Counted from the stretch's first letter, positions 24,225 through 42,541 are shown. The stretch: DNA of 64,000 nucleotides from Branchiostoma lanceolatum (GCF_035083965.1 NC_089735.1:14382501-14446500); one strand, 5' to 3'. The notes: generated from the letters alone by a model not told the origin. Made by a program: numbers and translations.

Positions 24225-24483
24225 TCAAGCGGCAGAAAAAATGAAAGAATGAAGAGGCATTAATCCCTGTCCAAACGATTTATACCCCGCCACTGGATTC
24301 ACGGCTTCCGACAGCGAACCAATAGAGAGAGCTCGATCTCGGGGAGAAGTTCTACCACGTCCGCGCCTTCTTGGACTAGACAATCCCAAAATTTGCATTG
24401 TTCTCCCATATAAAGGCCAAGCCGAGACAAGTGCGATTATATTCTTTGCTATCTAAATAATCTAATACGCCAAGAACGTCGTC

Positions 24484-24846
24484 ATGCCGCCAAGTGGAAA
24501 AGCCGCCAAGAAAGCTGGCAAGGCCAGGCCTGCAGGAGACAAGAAGCGTGGAAGGAGGAGAAAGAGAAGGGAGACCTTCGGCGTCTACATCTACAAGGTG
24601 CTAAAGCAGGTGCACCCCGACACCGGCGTCTCCAGCAAGGCCATGGGCATCATGAACTCCTTCGTCAACGACATCTTCGAGAGAATCGCTGCCGAAGCTT
24701 CTCGACTGGCTCACTACAACAAGCGCTCCACCATCAGCAGCCGCGAGATCCAGACCGCCGTGCGACTCCTGCTGCCAGGCGAGCTAGCCAAACACGCCGT
24801 CAGCGAGGGCACCAAGGCCGTCACCAAGTACACCAGCTCCAAGTAA
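24484..24846 (+). CDS. Histone H2B, unit U3
   Basis: Protein identical to U1. Stem-loop 24875-24890. Confidence 0.98.
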   Translation: MPPSGKAAKKAGKARPAGDKKRGRRRKRRETFGVYIYKVLKQVHPDTGVSSKAMGIMNSFVNDIFERIAAEASRLAHYNKRSTISSREIQTAVRLLLPGELAKHAVSEGTKAVTKYTSSK

Positions 24847-25317
24847 ATCGTCCGCCTCCGCTCAACGTAACCCCGGCCTTTTTCAAGGCCACCCACATCC
24901 TCACAAAAGAGCTATAGCAATCACATTCCAGTCCAAACAGTGACTACACACAACGCACGCACGCACACGCCACAAACCTGGGATCGCAGGCGACATAAAA
25001 CAGAATAGAACTTATGCCCTGGAACACACAACAACAACAAAAACAACGGAGTGATCATGAAAGAGAAAAAAACAACAAAGAAAGTGAATTTTGACGTAAT
25101 AAAAGTCTGCACACGTTCTTATTCCACCAAACAAAGCTGACGCAACAAGAAGCTTGCGTCCCTTGCCTTCTGGAACAACTGTCGTCTGTGACGTTCCTTA
25201 GAACATGTACAACAATGAATTGGCCGTCCATCGGCGTTCCCTTTTCCAGTCCAAACGCCCTAAACATACTAGTGAGCAATGTCTCACAAGCGTAGCCAAA
25301 CTTCTGGACGACAACGG

Positions 25318-25376
<59 letters not shown>

Positions 25377-25614
25377 TGCGTGCTTTGATATCATTACCAC
25401 TAGCTGACTGTGTTTCGGGCAAATTCATCCGTTTTCTTCGCCTTATTTTATTTTATTTTGTTCTGCTTTCGTGTTTTCCCGACAAGATGTTTGCCTAGCT
25501 TGTCGGTGTCAAATCCTCCGCGCATCATTGTCTTGCTTGGCTAGCGGCTTGCTTCCCATTGGCTAGTGGTGGCGACGGCCAGGACTACGCGCAGGTCCGC
25601 AGGGCGATTATTAA

Positions 25615-25989
<375 letters not shown>

Positions 25990-26790
25990 AGGATCTGACT
26001 CTCCTCATCGAAAGCAAGCAAACCCCGGCCCTTTTCAGGGCCACCCAAATCTGCCCAAAAGAGCTGTATCTTCTCACAACACATGTACACACCTGACTCG
26101 AACAACGAGCATAATACAAAAGTCTAAGCCAAGCCGGTCATGCAAACACACAACAATGAACTGTTATGGTCCCGTTTTCTTTGTAGTGATAGTCTTGTTG
26201 ATTTCTGTAAAGATGCGTGCACGGTTGGATACTAAGACATGCGTGTGAAGCGTAGTTTATACGTTTTGTTTTCTTGGTATACTTTATGTATGTATGTGTG
26301 TGTGTGTGTGAAGAATATAATTGGCGTGTGGAGAGATCTTGGTGCAATTGAGAGTGTGTGTTGCTTATGATCTATATCTTGTCGATCTCTGCTCGTTCAC
26401 GCGTAGTGAAGTTGCTTGGCTCAAATATGATACATCTGCGTCCACTGAAAGCCTTGGTGTTCATCAATTCATATGCGGTCACTCGTTTCTCTGCGTGCAA
26501 ACTCCATCAGCCGTCGGCGTGGAGTCCAGGGCGTGCTTACTGAAAAGTATGGCAAATATCTCAATATCTGAGGGCTAGTGACCAGCCGCTTCCATCAAAT
26601 TAGTGAGGTGGACAGGTCCTCTTGTAAGGAAACCGAGTCAGTATCATTTTTGATACCCGGGAATGGAGAAATTCAACCGTAAAGTTAGAAAAGAAACACA
26701 AATTTCGCCGCGACGGACAGTAAGACGCGGACAGGCTACGACGTTTCCGACCACGTCCGCACCGTCGCTACTTCACGTCAGCTTGACAAG

Positions 26791-27396
26791 ATGTCGGGTT
26801 CATTTCCATCGCAGACAAAGCAAGCTATCATGTCCGCTCCAGCATCGTCCCCCAAGAAGGCCAAGAAGCCCAGGGCGCCCAAGGCCCCTGCGGCTCACCC
26901 GCCCACCACCGCCATGATTACGGCGGCCCTGGAAGCGCTCAAGGATCGTAAAGGTTCTTCCCTGTTGGCCATCAAGAAGTACATCGCCGGCAACTACAAG
27001 TTCGACGTAGAGAAGCAGGGACACTTCATCAAGCGCGCCCTGAAAGCATTGGTGGCCAAGGGCACCCTCATTCAGGTGAAAGGCACGGGGGCGTCGGGAT
27101 CCTTCAAAATCAACGTGGCAGCCAAGAAGGCCGCCGAGAAGAAGCCGGTCAAGAAAGTCGTCAAGAAGCCGGTCAAGAAACCCGCGGCCAAGAAGACCAC
27201 CAAGCCGAAAAAGCCCGCGGCCAAGAAGGCTGCCACCCCCAAGAAGGCGGCAAAGAAGCCGGCCGCCAAGAAGGCCAAGAAATCTCCGGCCAAGAAACCA
27301 GCTGCCAAGAAACCGGCCAAAAAGACGCCGAAAAAGAAGCCGGCCGCAAAGAAGGCAGCGCCTGCCAAGAAGGCGACCAAGCCCAAGAAGAAGTGA
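26791..27396 (+). CDS. Histone H1, unit U4
   Basis: Last intact gene left of the gap. Identical frame, preferred start 26830. Stem-loop 27428-27443. The first extra bases appear about 450 bp downstream, at 27846. Confidence 0.95.
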   Translation: MSGSFPSQTKQAIMSAPASSPKKAKKPRAPKAPAAHPPTTAMITAALEALKDRKGSSLLAIKKYIAGNYKFDVEKQGHFIKRALKALVAKGTLIQVKGTGASGSFKINVAAKKAAEKKPVKKVVKKPVKKPAAKKTTKPKKPAAKKAATPKKAAKKPAAKKAKKSPAKKPAAKKPAKKTPKKKPAAKKAAPAKKATKPKKK

Positions 27397-27801
27397 AGAT
27401 CCGACCGTCCAAGTTTCTGAAAACCCCGGCCCTTTTCAGGGCCACCCACATCTTAACAAAAGAACTATGTCAATCAAATCAAAGTTATCACTTTTCCACA
27501 CGCCATATGCTCTCCAAAAAAAAAGAAAGAAAATGAATGTAATAAGATAGAAACATATCTATCACCCCCCCCCCCCCCACACACACACACACAACAGACT
27601 ATCAAAAGAATGGGTGGATGGACGCACAGGTAGACTGAATTTCGCCGAATATAAAGACGACGGAAGACGTCTAATTTCATGACGATTTTGTGTGTGTGTT
27701 GCGAGTCCACAACTTTATTGAGCAATGAAATTGACGAATGCCTGGTTGCCACTGTATGTCTAGGCACGAGCGTTTGCCCGAGTGTATGTGTAGCCCATTG
27801 A

Positions 27802-28488
<687 letters not shown>

Positions 28489-29127
28489 GGAGGATCGCAA
28501 CAAGATCAACGACAACCCCGGCCCTTTTCAGGGCCACCCACATATCCCAGAAAGATCTATATCGTTCACCTTTCTTTAAACAGACGTACGTTCTTTCGTC
28601 TGACATACAATTACACACGACTCGCACATCACCCCCCCCCCCAAATACCTGTAAACGCATATCAATTCAGCCGACAGTGTGATGACTTTATTAATTTAAT
28701 GTTCTTTCGTTGTTGAGCCTGAATTACACACAACTCGCACCCCCATGTACTACATGTACACGCAAATCGATTCAGCCGACATTGTAATGACTTTATTGAC
28801 ATTAAAGAGTGTTACAACGTGCACACACATATAACATACATATATGTCAGCTAGCATTAAACGACACACTTGTAAGACGCGGGCCATCTGAGAATATCAT
28901 ATTGTGGCCATGACGTTGATTGTCTGTCAGCTATCTTGGACGGGCTATGCCATATGTAAGGTTACTTTTACTACTAAATTGTCTTAGTCTCAACAGATGT
29001 ACTGTGTGGGTGGGGGGGGGGGTATCCATTCGTGTATCTGCATTGATTCAGTGTGAAGAGAATACAGTTCTTTCGTGAGGATGTGGGTGGCCCTGAAAAG
29101 GGCCGGGGTTTCGGTTTCGTCTGGAAA

Positions 29128-29582
<455 letters not shown>

Positions 29583-29787
29583 TTATACCCCGCCACTGGA
29601 TTCACGGCTTCCGACAGCGAACCAATAGAGAGAGCTCGATCTCGGGGAGAGAGTTCTACCACGTCCGCGCCTTCTTGGACTAGACAATCCCAAAATTTGC
29701 ATTGTTCTCCCATATAAAGGCCAAGCCGAGACAAGTGCGATTATATTCTTTGCTATCTAAATAATCTAATACGCCAAGAACGTCGTC

Positions 29788-30151
29788 ATGCCGCCAAGTG
29801 GAAAAGCCGCCAAGAAAGCTGGCAAGGCCAGGCCTGCAGGAGACAAGAAGCGTGGAAGGAGGAGAAAGAGAAGGGAGACCTTCGGCGTCTACATCTACAA
29901 GGTGCTAAAGCAGGTGCACCCCGACACCGGCGTCTCCAGCAAGGCCATGGGCATCATGAACTCCTTCGTCAACGACATCTTCGAGAGAATCGCTGCCGAA
30001 GCTTCTCGACTGGCTCACTACAACAAGCGCTCCACCATCAGCAGCCGCGAGATCCAGGACCGCCGTGCGGACTCCTGCTGCCAGGCGAGCTAGCCAAACA
30101 CGCCGTCAGCGAGGGCACCAAGGCCGTCACCAAGTACACCAGCTCCAGTAA
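29788..30151 (+). CDS. Histone H2B, unit U4, frameshifted (probable sequencing errors)
   Basis: Correct for about 90 codons, then an extra G near 30058 and another near 30069, and a lost A just before the stop (30148). Net length is 364 against 363. Stem-loop 30181-30196 intact. Confidence 0.85.
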
Positions 30152-30634
30152 ATGCGTCCGCCTCCGCTCAACGTAACCCCGGCCTTTTTCAAGGCCACCC
30201 ACATCCTCACAAAAGAGCTATAGCAATCACATTCCAGTCCAAACAGTGACTACACACAACGCACGCACGCACACGCCACAAACCTGGGATCGCAGGCGAC
30301 ATAAAACAGAATAGAACTTATGCCCTGGAACACACAACAACAACAAAAACAACGGAGTGATCATGAAAAGAGAAAAAAACAACAAAGAAAGTGAATTTTG
30401 ACGTAATAAAAGTCTGCACACGTTCTTATTCCACCAAACAAAGCTGACGCAACAAGAAGCTTGCGTCCCTTGCCTTCTGGAACAACTGTCGTCTGTGACG
30501 TTCCTTATAAAATGTACAACAATGAATTGGCCGTCCATCGGCGTTCCCTTTTCCAGTCAAACGCCCTAAACATACTAGTGAGCAATGTCTCACAAGCGTA
30601 GCCAAACTTCTGGACGACAACGGACTGTGTGTGT

Positions 30635-30681
<47 letters not shown>

Positions 30682-30712
30682 TGCGTGCTTTGATATCATT
30701 ACCACTAGCTGA

Positions 30713-31296
<584 letters not shown>

Positions 31297-32107
31297 AGGA
31301 TCTGACTCTCCTCATCGAAAGCAAGCAAACCCCGGCCCTTTTCAGGGCCACCCAAATCTGCCCAAAAGAGCTGTATCTTCTCACAACACATGTACACACC
31401 TGACTCGAACAACGAGCATAATACAAAAGTCTAAGCCAAGCGGTCATGCAAACACACAACAATGAACTGTTATGGTCCGTTTTCTTTGTAGTGATAGTCT
31501 TGTTGATTTCTGTAAAGATGCGTGCACGGTTGGATACTAAGACATGCGTGTGAAGCGTAGTTTATACGTTTTGTTTTCTTGGTATACTTTGTGTATGTAT
31601 GTGTGTGTGTGTGTGAAGAATATAATTGGCGTGTGGAGAGATCTTGGTGCAATTGAGAGTGTGTGTTGCTTATGATCTATATCTTGTCGATCTCTGCTCG
31701 TTCACGCGTAGTGAAGTTGCTTGGCTCAAATATGATACATCTGCGTCCACTGAAAGCCTTGGTGTTCATCAATTCATATTGCGGTCACTCGTTTCTCTGC
31801 GTGCAAACTCCATCAGCCGTCGGCGTGGAGTCCAGGGCGTGCTTACTGAAAAAGTATGGCAAATATCTCAATATCCACCAATATGAGGGCTAGTGACCAG
31901 CCGCTTCCATCAAATTAGTGAGGTGGACAGGTCCTCTTGTAAGGAAACCGAGTCAGTATCATTTTTGATACCCGGGAATGGAGAAATTCAACCGTATAAA
32001 GTTAGAAAAGAAACACAAATTTCGCCGCGACGGACAGTAAGACGCGGACAGGCTACGACGTTTCCGACCACGTCCGCACCGTCGCTACTTCACGTCAGCT
32101 TGACAAG

Positions 32108-32717
32108 ATGTCGGGTTCATTTCATCGCAGACAAAGCAAGCTATCATGTCCGCTCCAGCATCGTCCCCCAAGAAGGCCAAGAAGCCCAGGCGCCCAAGGC
32201 CCCTGCGGCTCACCCGCCCACCACCGCCATGATTACGGCGGCCCTGGAAGCGCTCAAGGATCGTAAAGGTTCTTCCCTGTTGGCCATCAAGAAGTACATC
32301 GCCGGCAACTACAAGTTCGACGTAGAGAAGCAGGGACACTTCATCAAGCGCGCCCTGAAAGCATTGGTGGCCAAGGGCACCCTCATTCAGGTGAAAGGCA
32401 CGGGGGCGTCGGGATCCTTCAAAATCAACGTGGCAGCCAAGAAGGCCGCCGAGGAAGAAGCCGGTCAAGAAAGTCGTCAAGAAGCCGGTCAAGAAACCCG
32501 CGGCCAAGAAGACCACCAAGCCGAAAAAGCCCGCGGCCAAGAAGGCTGCCACCCCCAAGAAGGCGGCAAAGAAGCCGGCCGCCAAGAAGGAAGGCCAAGA
32601 AATCTCCGGCCAAGAAACCAGCTGCCAAGAAACCGGCCAAAAAAGACGCCGAAAAAGAAGCCGGCCGCAAAGAAGGGCAGCGCCTGCCAAGAAGGCGACA
32701 AGCCCAAGAAGAAGTGA
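32108..32717 (+). CDS. Histone H1, unit U5, frameshifted (probable sequencing errors)
   Basis: 610 bases against 606. Scattered single-base losses and gains (for example a C lost near 32123, a G lost near 32190, a G gained near 32453, and four bases gained near 32590) shift the frame repeatedly. The second ATG is at about 32146. Stem-loop 32749-32764 is present. Confidence 0.82.
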
Positions 32718-33310
32718 AGATCCGACCGTCCAAGTTTCTGAAAACCCCGGCCCTTTTCAGGGCCACCACATCTTAACAAAAGAACTATGTCAATCAAATC
32801 AAAGTTATCACTTTTTCCACACGCCATATGCTCTCCAAAAAAAAAGAAAGAAAATGAATGTAATAAGATAGAAACATATCTATCACCCCCCCCCCCACAC
32901 ACACACACACAACAGACTATCAAAAGAATGGGTGGATGGACGCACAGGTAGACTGAATTCGCCGAATATAAAGACGACGGAAGACGTCTAATTTCATGAC
33001 GATTTTGTGTGTGTGTTGCGAGTCCACAACTTTATTGAGCAATGAAATTGACGAATGCCTGGTTGCCACTGTATGTCTAGGCACGAGCGTTTGCCCGAGT
33101 GTATGTGTAGCCCATTGACATTCCATACCGCATGCATCTTCAATTCATGCGCTACCCTACCCCCAAAAGTGCCGAGCTTGCTGCAAAAGTCGGATTCTGG
33201 AGACACAAAAACTGACCAATCGCAAGCTCGGATTTCAGCCAGGGAACCAATCAGACGGCAGGCGCCCGCCAATTGTAATCTGCGGGCATATGATTAGGCG
33301 GGTGTTATAA

Positions 33311-33808
<498 letters not shown>

Positions 33809-34451
33809 GGAGGATCGCAACAAGATCAACCGACAACCCCGGCCCTTTTCAGGGCCACCCACATATCCCAGAAAGATCTATATCGTTCACCTTTCTTTAA
33901 ACAGACGTACGTTCTTTCGTCTGACATACAATTACACACGACTCGCACATCACCCCCCCCCCCAAATACCTGTAAACGCATATCACTTCAGCCGACAGTG
34001 TGATGACTTTATTAATTTAATGTTCTTTCGTTGTTGAGCCTGAATTACACACAACTCGCACCCCCATGTACTACATGTACACGCAAATCGATTCAGCCGA
34101 CATTGTAATGACTTTATTGACATTAAAGAGTGTTACAACGTGCACACACATATAACATACATATATGTCAGCTAGCATTAAACGACACACTTGTAAGACG
34201 CGGGCCATCTGAGAATATCATATTGTGGCCATGACGTTGATTGTCTGTCAGCTATCTTGGACGGGCTATGCCATATGTAAGGTTACTTTTTACTACTAAA
34301 TTGTCTTAGTCTCAACAGATGTACTGTGTGGGTGGGGGGGGGGGGGTAATCCATTCGTGTATCTGCATGATTCAGTGTGAAGAGAATACAGTTCTTTCGT
34401 GAGGATGTGGGTGGCCCTGAAAGGGCCGGGGTTTCGGTTTTCGTCTGGAAA

Positions 34452-34828
34452 TTACGTAGCCTTGCTGGTCTTCTTGGGCAGAAGCACGGCGTGGATGTTG
34501 GGCAGAACGCCGCCCTGTGCGATGGTCACGCCGCCCAGCAGCTTGTTCAACTCTTCGTCGTTTCGGACGGCCAGTTGAAGGTGACGGGGGATGATTCTGG
34601 TCTTCTTGTTGTCGCGGGCAGCGTTACCGGCCAGCTCCAGGATCTCGGCCGTCAGGTACTCCAACACGGCTGCCAGGTACACCGGTGCGCCGGCACCCAC
34701 GCGCTGGCGTAGTTTCCTTTTGCGCAGGAAGCGGTGCACCCGACCGACGGGAACTGGAGACCCGCACGGGAAGAACGGCTCTTGGCCTTTGCGCGTGCCC
34801 TGTTGCCACCTTTGCCACGTCCAGACAT
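34452..34828 (-). CDS. Histone H2A, unit U5, frameshifted (probable sequencing errors)
   Basis: 377 bases against 375. The C-terminal two thirds read correctly; differences cluster at the N-terminal half (about 34707-34805 on the plus strand). The stem-loop (34413-34427) has lost one A of its loop, also likely an error. Confidence 0.82.
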
Positions 34829-35111
34829 CTTGTAGTAGTCGATTGATTTGCGTCAAGCGGCAGAAAAAATGAAAGAATGAAGAGGCATTAATCCCTGTCC
34901 AAACGATTTATACCCCGCCACTGGATTCACGGCTTCCGACAGCGAACCAATAGAGAGAGCTCGATCTCGGGAGAAGTTCTACCACGTCCGCGCCTTCTTG
35001 GACTAGACAATCCCAAAATTTGCATTGTTTCTCCCATATAAAGGCCAAGCCGAGACAAGTGCGATTATATTCTTTGCTATCTAAATAATCTAATACGCCA
35101 AGAACGTCGTC

Positions 35112-35364
35112 ATGCCGCCAAGTGGAAAAGCCGCCAAGAAAGCTGGCAAGGCCAGGCCTGCAGGAGACAAGAAGCGTGGAAGGAGGAGAAAAGAGAAGGG
35201 AGACCTTCGGCGTCTACATCTACAAGGTGCTAAAGCAGGTGCACCCCGACACCGGCGTCTCCAGCAAGGCCATGGGCATCATGAAACTCCTTCGTCAACG
35301 ACATCTTCGAAGAGAATCGCTGCCGAAGCTTCTCGACTGGCTCACTACAACAAGCGCTCACCAT
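35112..35364 (+). CDS. Histone H2B, unit U5, cut by the assembly gap
   Basis: The start matches the other copies up to about codon 83 with several indels (extra A near 35190, extra A near 35285, extra A near 35311, missing C near 35360). It then stops exactly where the 17-mer linker (35365-35381) begins. The C-terminal third and the stem-loop are in the unsequenced gap. Confidence 0.85.
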
Positions 35365-35381
35365 AACATCACTATGTATAG
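35365..35381 (-). other. Linker/barcode-like 17-mer at the left gap edge
   Basis: AACATCACTATGTATAG is the exact reverse complement of the 17-mer at 9831-9847 and 35582-35598, and separates histone sequence from the N run. Confidence 0.8.
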
Positions 35382-35581
35382 NNNNNNNNNNNNNNNNNNN
35401 NNNNNNNNNNNNNNNNNNNNNNNNNNNNNNNNNNNNNNNNNNNNNNNNNNNNNNNNNNNNNNNNNNNNNNNNNNNNNNNNNNNNNNNNNNNNNNNNNNNN
35501 NNNNNNNNNNNNNNNNNNNNNNNNNNNNNNNNNNNNNNNNNNNNNNNNNNNNNNNNNNNNNNNNNNNNNNNNNNNNNNNNN
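35382..35581. other. Assembly gap, 200 N
   Basis: Exactly 200 N, a round placeholder, so the true size is unknown. About 430 bp of a standard unit (end of H2B to the middle of the H2B-H4 spacer) is missing if only one unit is interrupted. Any whole number of further 5.3 kb units could also be missing. Confidence 0.98.
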
Positions 35582-35598
35582 CTATACATAGTGATGTT
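35582..35598 (+). other. Linker/barcode-like 17-mer at the right gap edge
   Basis: CTATACATAGTGATGTT directly after the N run and directly before H2B-H4 spacer sequence (CCCTTGCCTTCTGG). Confidence 0.8.
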
Positions 35599-35765
35599 CC
35601 CTTGCCTTCTGGAACAACTGTCGTCTGTGACGTTCCTCTAGAACATGTACAACAATGAATTGGCCGTCCATCGGCGTTCCTTTTCCAGTCCAAACGCCCT
35701 AAAACATTACTAGTGAGCAATGTCTCACAAGCGTAGCCAAACTTCTGGACGACAACGGACTGTGT

Positions 35766-35820
<55 letters not shown>

Positions 35821-36118
35821 TGCGTGCTTTGATATCATTACACTAGCTGACTGTGTTTCGGGCAAATTCATCCGTTTTCTTCGCCTTATTTTATTTTATT
35901 TTGTTCTGCTTTCGTGTTTTCCCCGACAAGATGTTTGCCTAGCTTGGTCGGTGTCAAATCCTCCGCGCATCATTGTCTTGCTTGGCTAGCGGCTTGCTTC
36001 CCATTGGCTAGTGGTGGCGACGGCCAGGACTACGCGCAGGTCCGCAGGGCGATTATTAATCCGACTCCGTCAGGCCAGCTAATTCATTCTCGTTCTGTAA
36101 AGACAAGGAACATCGTAA

Positions 36119-36603
<485 letters not shown>

Positions 36604-37240
36604 TGAACTGTTATGGTCCCGTTTTCTTTGTAGTGATAGTCTTGTGATTTCTGTAAAGATGCGTGCACGGTTGGATACTAAGACATGCGTAGTGAAGCGT
36701 AGTTTAAGTACGTTTTGTTTTCTTGGTATACTTTGTGTATGATGTAGTGTGTGTGTGTGTGAAGAATATAATTGGCGTGTGGAGAGATCTTGGTGCAATT
36801 GAGAGTGTGTGTTGCTTATGATCTATATCTTGTCGATCTCTGCTCGTTCACGCGTAGTGAAGTTGCTTGGCTCAAATATGATACATCTGCGTCCACTGAA
36901 AGCCTTGGTGTTCATCAATTCATATGCGGTCACTCGTTTCTCTGCGTGCAAACTCCATCAGCCGTCGGCGTGGAGTCCAGGGCGTGCTTACTGAAAAGTA
37001 TGGCAAATATCTCAATATCTGAGGGCTAGTGACCAGCCGCTTCCATCAAATTAGTGAGGTGGACAGGTCCTCTTGTAAGGAACCGAGTCAGTATCATTTT
37101 TGATACCCGGGAATGGAGAAATTCAACCGTAAAGTTAGAAAAGAAACACAAATTTCGCCGCGACGGACAGTAAGACGCGGACAGGCTACGACGTTTCCGA
37201 CCACGTCCGCACCGTCGCTACTTCACGTCAGCTTGACAAG

Positions 37241-37846
37241 ATGTCGGGTTCATTTCCATCGCAGACAAAGCAAGCTATCATGTCCGCTCCAGCATCGTCC
37301 CCCAAGAAGGCCAAGAAGCCCAGGGCGCCCAAGGCCCCTGCGGCTCACCCGCCCACCACCGCCATGATTACGGCGGCCCTGGAAGCGCTCAAGGATCGTA
37401 AAGGTTCTTCCCTGTTGGCCATCAAGAAGTACATCGCCGGCAACTACAAGTTCGACGTAGAGAAGCAGGGACACTTCATCAAGCGCGCCCTGAAAGCATT
37501 GGTGGCCAAGGGCACCCTCATTCAGGTGAAAGGCACGGGGGCGTCGGGATCCTTCAAAATCAACGTGGCAGCCAAGAAGGCCGCCGAGAAGAAGCCGGTC
37601 AAGAAAGTCGTCAAGAAGCCGGTCAAGAAACCCGCGGCCAAGAAGACCACCAAGCCGAAAAAGCCCGCGGCCAAGAAGGCTGCCACCCCCAAGAAGGCGG
37701 CAAAGAAGCCGGCCGCCAAGAAGGCCAAGAAATCTCCGGCCAAGAAACCAGCTGCCAAGAAACCGGCCAAAAAGACGCCGAAAAAGAAGCCGGCCGCAAA
37801 GAAGGCAGCGCCTGCCAAGAAGGCGACCAAGCCCAAGAAGAAGTGA
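37241..37846 (+). CDS. Histone H1, unit U6
   Basis: First intact gene right of the gap; same protein as U1, preferred start 37280. Stem-loop 37878-37893. Longest C run of the array downstream (16). Confidence 0.95.
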   Translation: MSGSFPSQTKQAIMSAPASSPKKAKKPRAPKAPAAHPPTTAMITAALEALKDRKGSSLLAIKKYIAGNYKFDVEKQGHFIKRALKALVAKGTLIQVKGTGASGSFKINVAAKKAAEKKPVKKVVKKPVKKPAAKKTTKPKKPAAKKAATPKKAAKKPAAKKAKKSPAKKPAAKKPAKKTPKKKPAAKKAAPAKKATKPKKK

Positions 37847-38504
37847 AGATCCGACCGTCCAAGTTTCTGAAAACCCCGGCCCTTTTCAGGGCCACCCACA
37901 TCTTAACAAAAGAACTATGTCAATCAAATCAAAGTTATCACTTTTCCACACGCCATATGCTCTCCAAAAAAAAAGAAAGAAAATGAATGTAATAAGATAG
38001 AAACATATCTATCACCCCCCCCCCCCCCCCACACACACACACACAACAGACTATCAAAAGAATGGGTGGATGGACGCACAGGTAGACTGAATTTCGCCGA
38101 ATATAAAGACGACGGAAGACGTCTAATTTCATGACGATTTTGTGTGTGTGTTGCGAGTCCACAACTTTATTGAGCAATGAAATTGACGAATGCCTGGTTG
38201 CCACTGTATGTCTAGGCACGAGCGTTTGCCCGAGTGTATGTGTAGCCCATTGACATTCCATACCGCATGCATCTTCAATTCATGCGCTACCCTACCCCCA
38301 AAAGTGCCGAGCTTGCTGCAAAAGTCGGATTCTGGAGACACAAAAACTGACCAATCGCAAGCTCGGATTTCAGCCAGGGAACCAATCAGACGGCAGGGCG
38401 CCCGCCAATTGTAATCTGCGGGCATATGATTAGCGGGTGTTATAAATTCACTCTCCACCGCTCGCCGTACGCGTCCACTTTTATTGTCTTGCACTTGAGT
38501 GTAG

Positions 38505-38939
<435 letters not shown>

Positions 38940-39576
38940 GGAGGATCGCAACAAGATCAACGACAACCCCGGCCCTTTTCAGGGCCACCCACATATCCCA
39001 GAAAGATCTATATCGTTCACCTTTCTTTAAACAGACGTACGTTCTTTCGTCTGACATACAATTACACACGACTCGCACATCACCCCCCCCCCAAATACCT
39101 GTAAACGCATATCAATTCAGCCGACAGTGTGATGACTTTATTAATTTAATGTTCTTTCGTTGTTGAGCCTGAATTACACACAACTCGCACCCCCATGTAC
39201 TACATGTACACGCAAATCGATTCAGCCGACATTGTAATGACTTTATTGACATTAAAGAGTGTTACAACGTGCACACACATATAACATACATATATGTCAG
39301 CTAGCATTAAACGACACACTTGTAAGACGCGGGCCATCTGAGAATATCATATTGTGGCCATGACGTTGATTGTCTGTCAGCTATCTTGGACGGGCTATGC
39401 CATATGTAAGGTTACTTTTACTACTAAATTGTCTTAGTCTCAACAGATGTACTGTGTGGGTGGGGGGGGGGTATCCATTCGTGTATCTGCATTGATTCAG
39501 TGTGAAGAGAATACAGTTCTTTCGTGAGGATGTGGGTGGCCCTGAAAAGGGCCGGGGTTTCGGTTTCGTCTGGAAA

Positions 39577-39975
<399 letters not shown>

Positions 39976-40234
39976 TCAAGCGGCAGAAAAAATGAAAGAA
40001 TGAAGAGGCATTAATCCCTGTCCAAACGATTTATACCCCGCCACTGGATTCACGGCTTCCGACAGCGAACCAATAGAGAGAGCTCGATCTCGGGGAGAAG
40101 TTCTACCACGTCCGCGCCTTCTTGGACTAGACAATCCCAAAATTTGCATTGTTCTCCCATATAAAGGCCAAGCCGAGACAAGTGCGATTATATTCTTTGC
40201 TATCTAAATAATCTAATACGCCAAGAACGTCGTC

Positions 40235-40597
40235 ATGCCGCCAAGTGGAAAAGCCGCCAAGAAAGCTGGCAAGGCCAGGCCTGCAGGAGACAAGAAGCGT
40301 GGAAGGAGGAGAAAGAGAAGGGAGACCTTCGGCGTCTACATCTACAAGGTGCTAAAGCAGGTGCACCCCGACACCGGCGTCTCCAGCAAGGCCATGGGCA
40401 TCATGAACTCCTTCGTCAACGACATCTTCGAGAGAATCGCTGCCGAAGCTTCTCGACTGGCTCACTACAACAAGCGCTCCACCATCAGCAGCCGCGAGAT
40501 CCAGACCGCCGTGCGACTCCTGCTGCCAGGCGAGCTAGCCAAACACGCCGTCAGCGAGGGCACCAAGGCCGTCACCAAGTACACCAGCTCCAAGTAA
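40235..40597 (+). CDS. Histone H2B, unit U6
   Basis: Protein identical to U1. Stem-loop 40626-40641. (TG)27 downstream, the same length as U1-U3. Confidence 0.98.
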   Translation: MPPSGKAAKKAGKARPAGDKKRGRRRKRRETFGVYIYKVLKQVHPDTGVSSKAMGIMNSFVNDIFERIAAEASRLAHYNKRSTISSREIQTAVRLLLPGELAKHAVSEGTKAVTKYTSSK

Positions 40598-41068
40598 ATC
40601 GTCCGCCTCCGCTCAACGTAACCCCGGCCTTTTTCAAGGCCACCCACATCCTCACAAAAGAGCTATAGCAATCACATTCCAGTCCAAACAGTGACTACAC
40701 ACAACGCACGCACGCACACGCCACAAACCTGGGATCGCAGGCGACATAAAACAGAATAGAACTTATGCCCTGGAACACACAACAACAACAAAAACAACGG
40801 AGTGATCATGAAAGAGAAAAAAACAACAAAGAAAGTGAATTTTGACGTAATAAAAGTCTGCACACGTTCTTATTCCACCAAACAAAGCTGACGCAACAAG
40901 AAGCTTGCGTCCCTTGCCTTCTGGAACAACTGTCGTCTGTGACGTTCCTTAGAACATGTACAACAATGAATTGGCCGTCCATCGGCGTTCCCTTTTCCAG
41001 TCCAAACGCCCTAAACATACTAGTGAGCAATGTCTCACAAGCGTAGCCAAACTTCTGGACGACAACGG

Positions 41069-41127
<59 letters not shown>

Positions 41128-41365
41128 TGCGTGCTTTGATATCATTACCACTAGCTGACTGTGTTTCGGGCAAATTCATCCGTTTTCTTCGCCTTATTTT
41201 ATTTTATTTTGTTCTGCTTTCGTGTTTTCCCGACAAGATGTTTGCCTAGCTTGTCGGTGTCAAATCCTCCGCGCATCATTGTCTTGCTTGGCTAGCGGCT
41301 TGCTTCCCATTGGCTAGTGGTGGCGACGGCCAGGACTACGCGCAGGTCCGCAGGGCGATTATTAA

Positions 41366-41740
<375 letters not shown>

Positions 41741-42541
41741 AGGATCTGACTCTCCTCATCGAAAGCAAGCAAACCCCGGCCCTTTTCAGGGCCACCCAAA
41801 TCTGCCCAAAAGAGCTGTATCTTCTCACAACACATGTACACACCTGACTCGAACAACGAGCATAATACAAAAGTCTAAGCCAAGCCGGTCATGCAAACAC
41901 ACAACAATGAACTGTTATGGTCCCGTTTTCTTTGTAGTGATAGTCTTGTTGATTTCTGTAAAGATGCGTGCACGGTTGGATACTAAGACATGCGTGTGAA
42001 GCGTAGTTTATACGTTTTGTTTTCTTGGTATACTTTGTGTATGTATGTGTGTGTGTGTGTGAAGAATATAATTGGCGTGTGGAGAGATCTTGGTGCAATT
42101 GAGAGTGTGTGTTGCTTATGATCTATATCTTGTCGATCTCTGCTCGTTCACGCGTAGTGAAGTTGCTTGGCTCAAATATGATACATCTGCGTCCACTGAA
42201 AGCCTTGGTGTTCATCAATTCATATGCGGTCACTCGTTTCTCTGCGTGCAAACTCCATCAGCCGTCGGCGTGGAGTCCAGGGCGTGCTTACTGAAAAGTA
42301 TGGCAAATATCTCAATATCTGAGGGCTAGTGACCAGCCGCTTCCATCAAATTAGTGAGGTGGACAGGTCCTCTTGTAAGGAAACCGAGTCAGTATCATTT
42401 TTGATACCCGGGAATGGAGAAATTCAACCGTAAAGTTAGAAAAGAAACACAAATTTCGCCGCGACGGACAGTAAGACGCGGACAGGCTACGACGTTTCCG
42501 ACCACGTCCGCACCGTCGCTACTTCACGTCAGCTTGACAAG

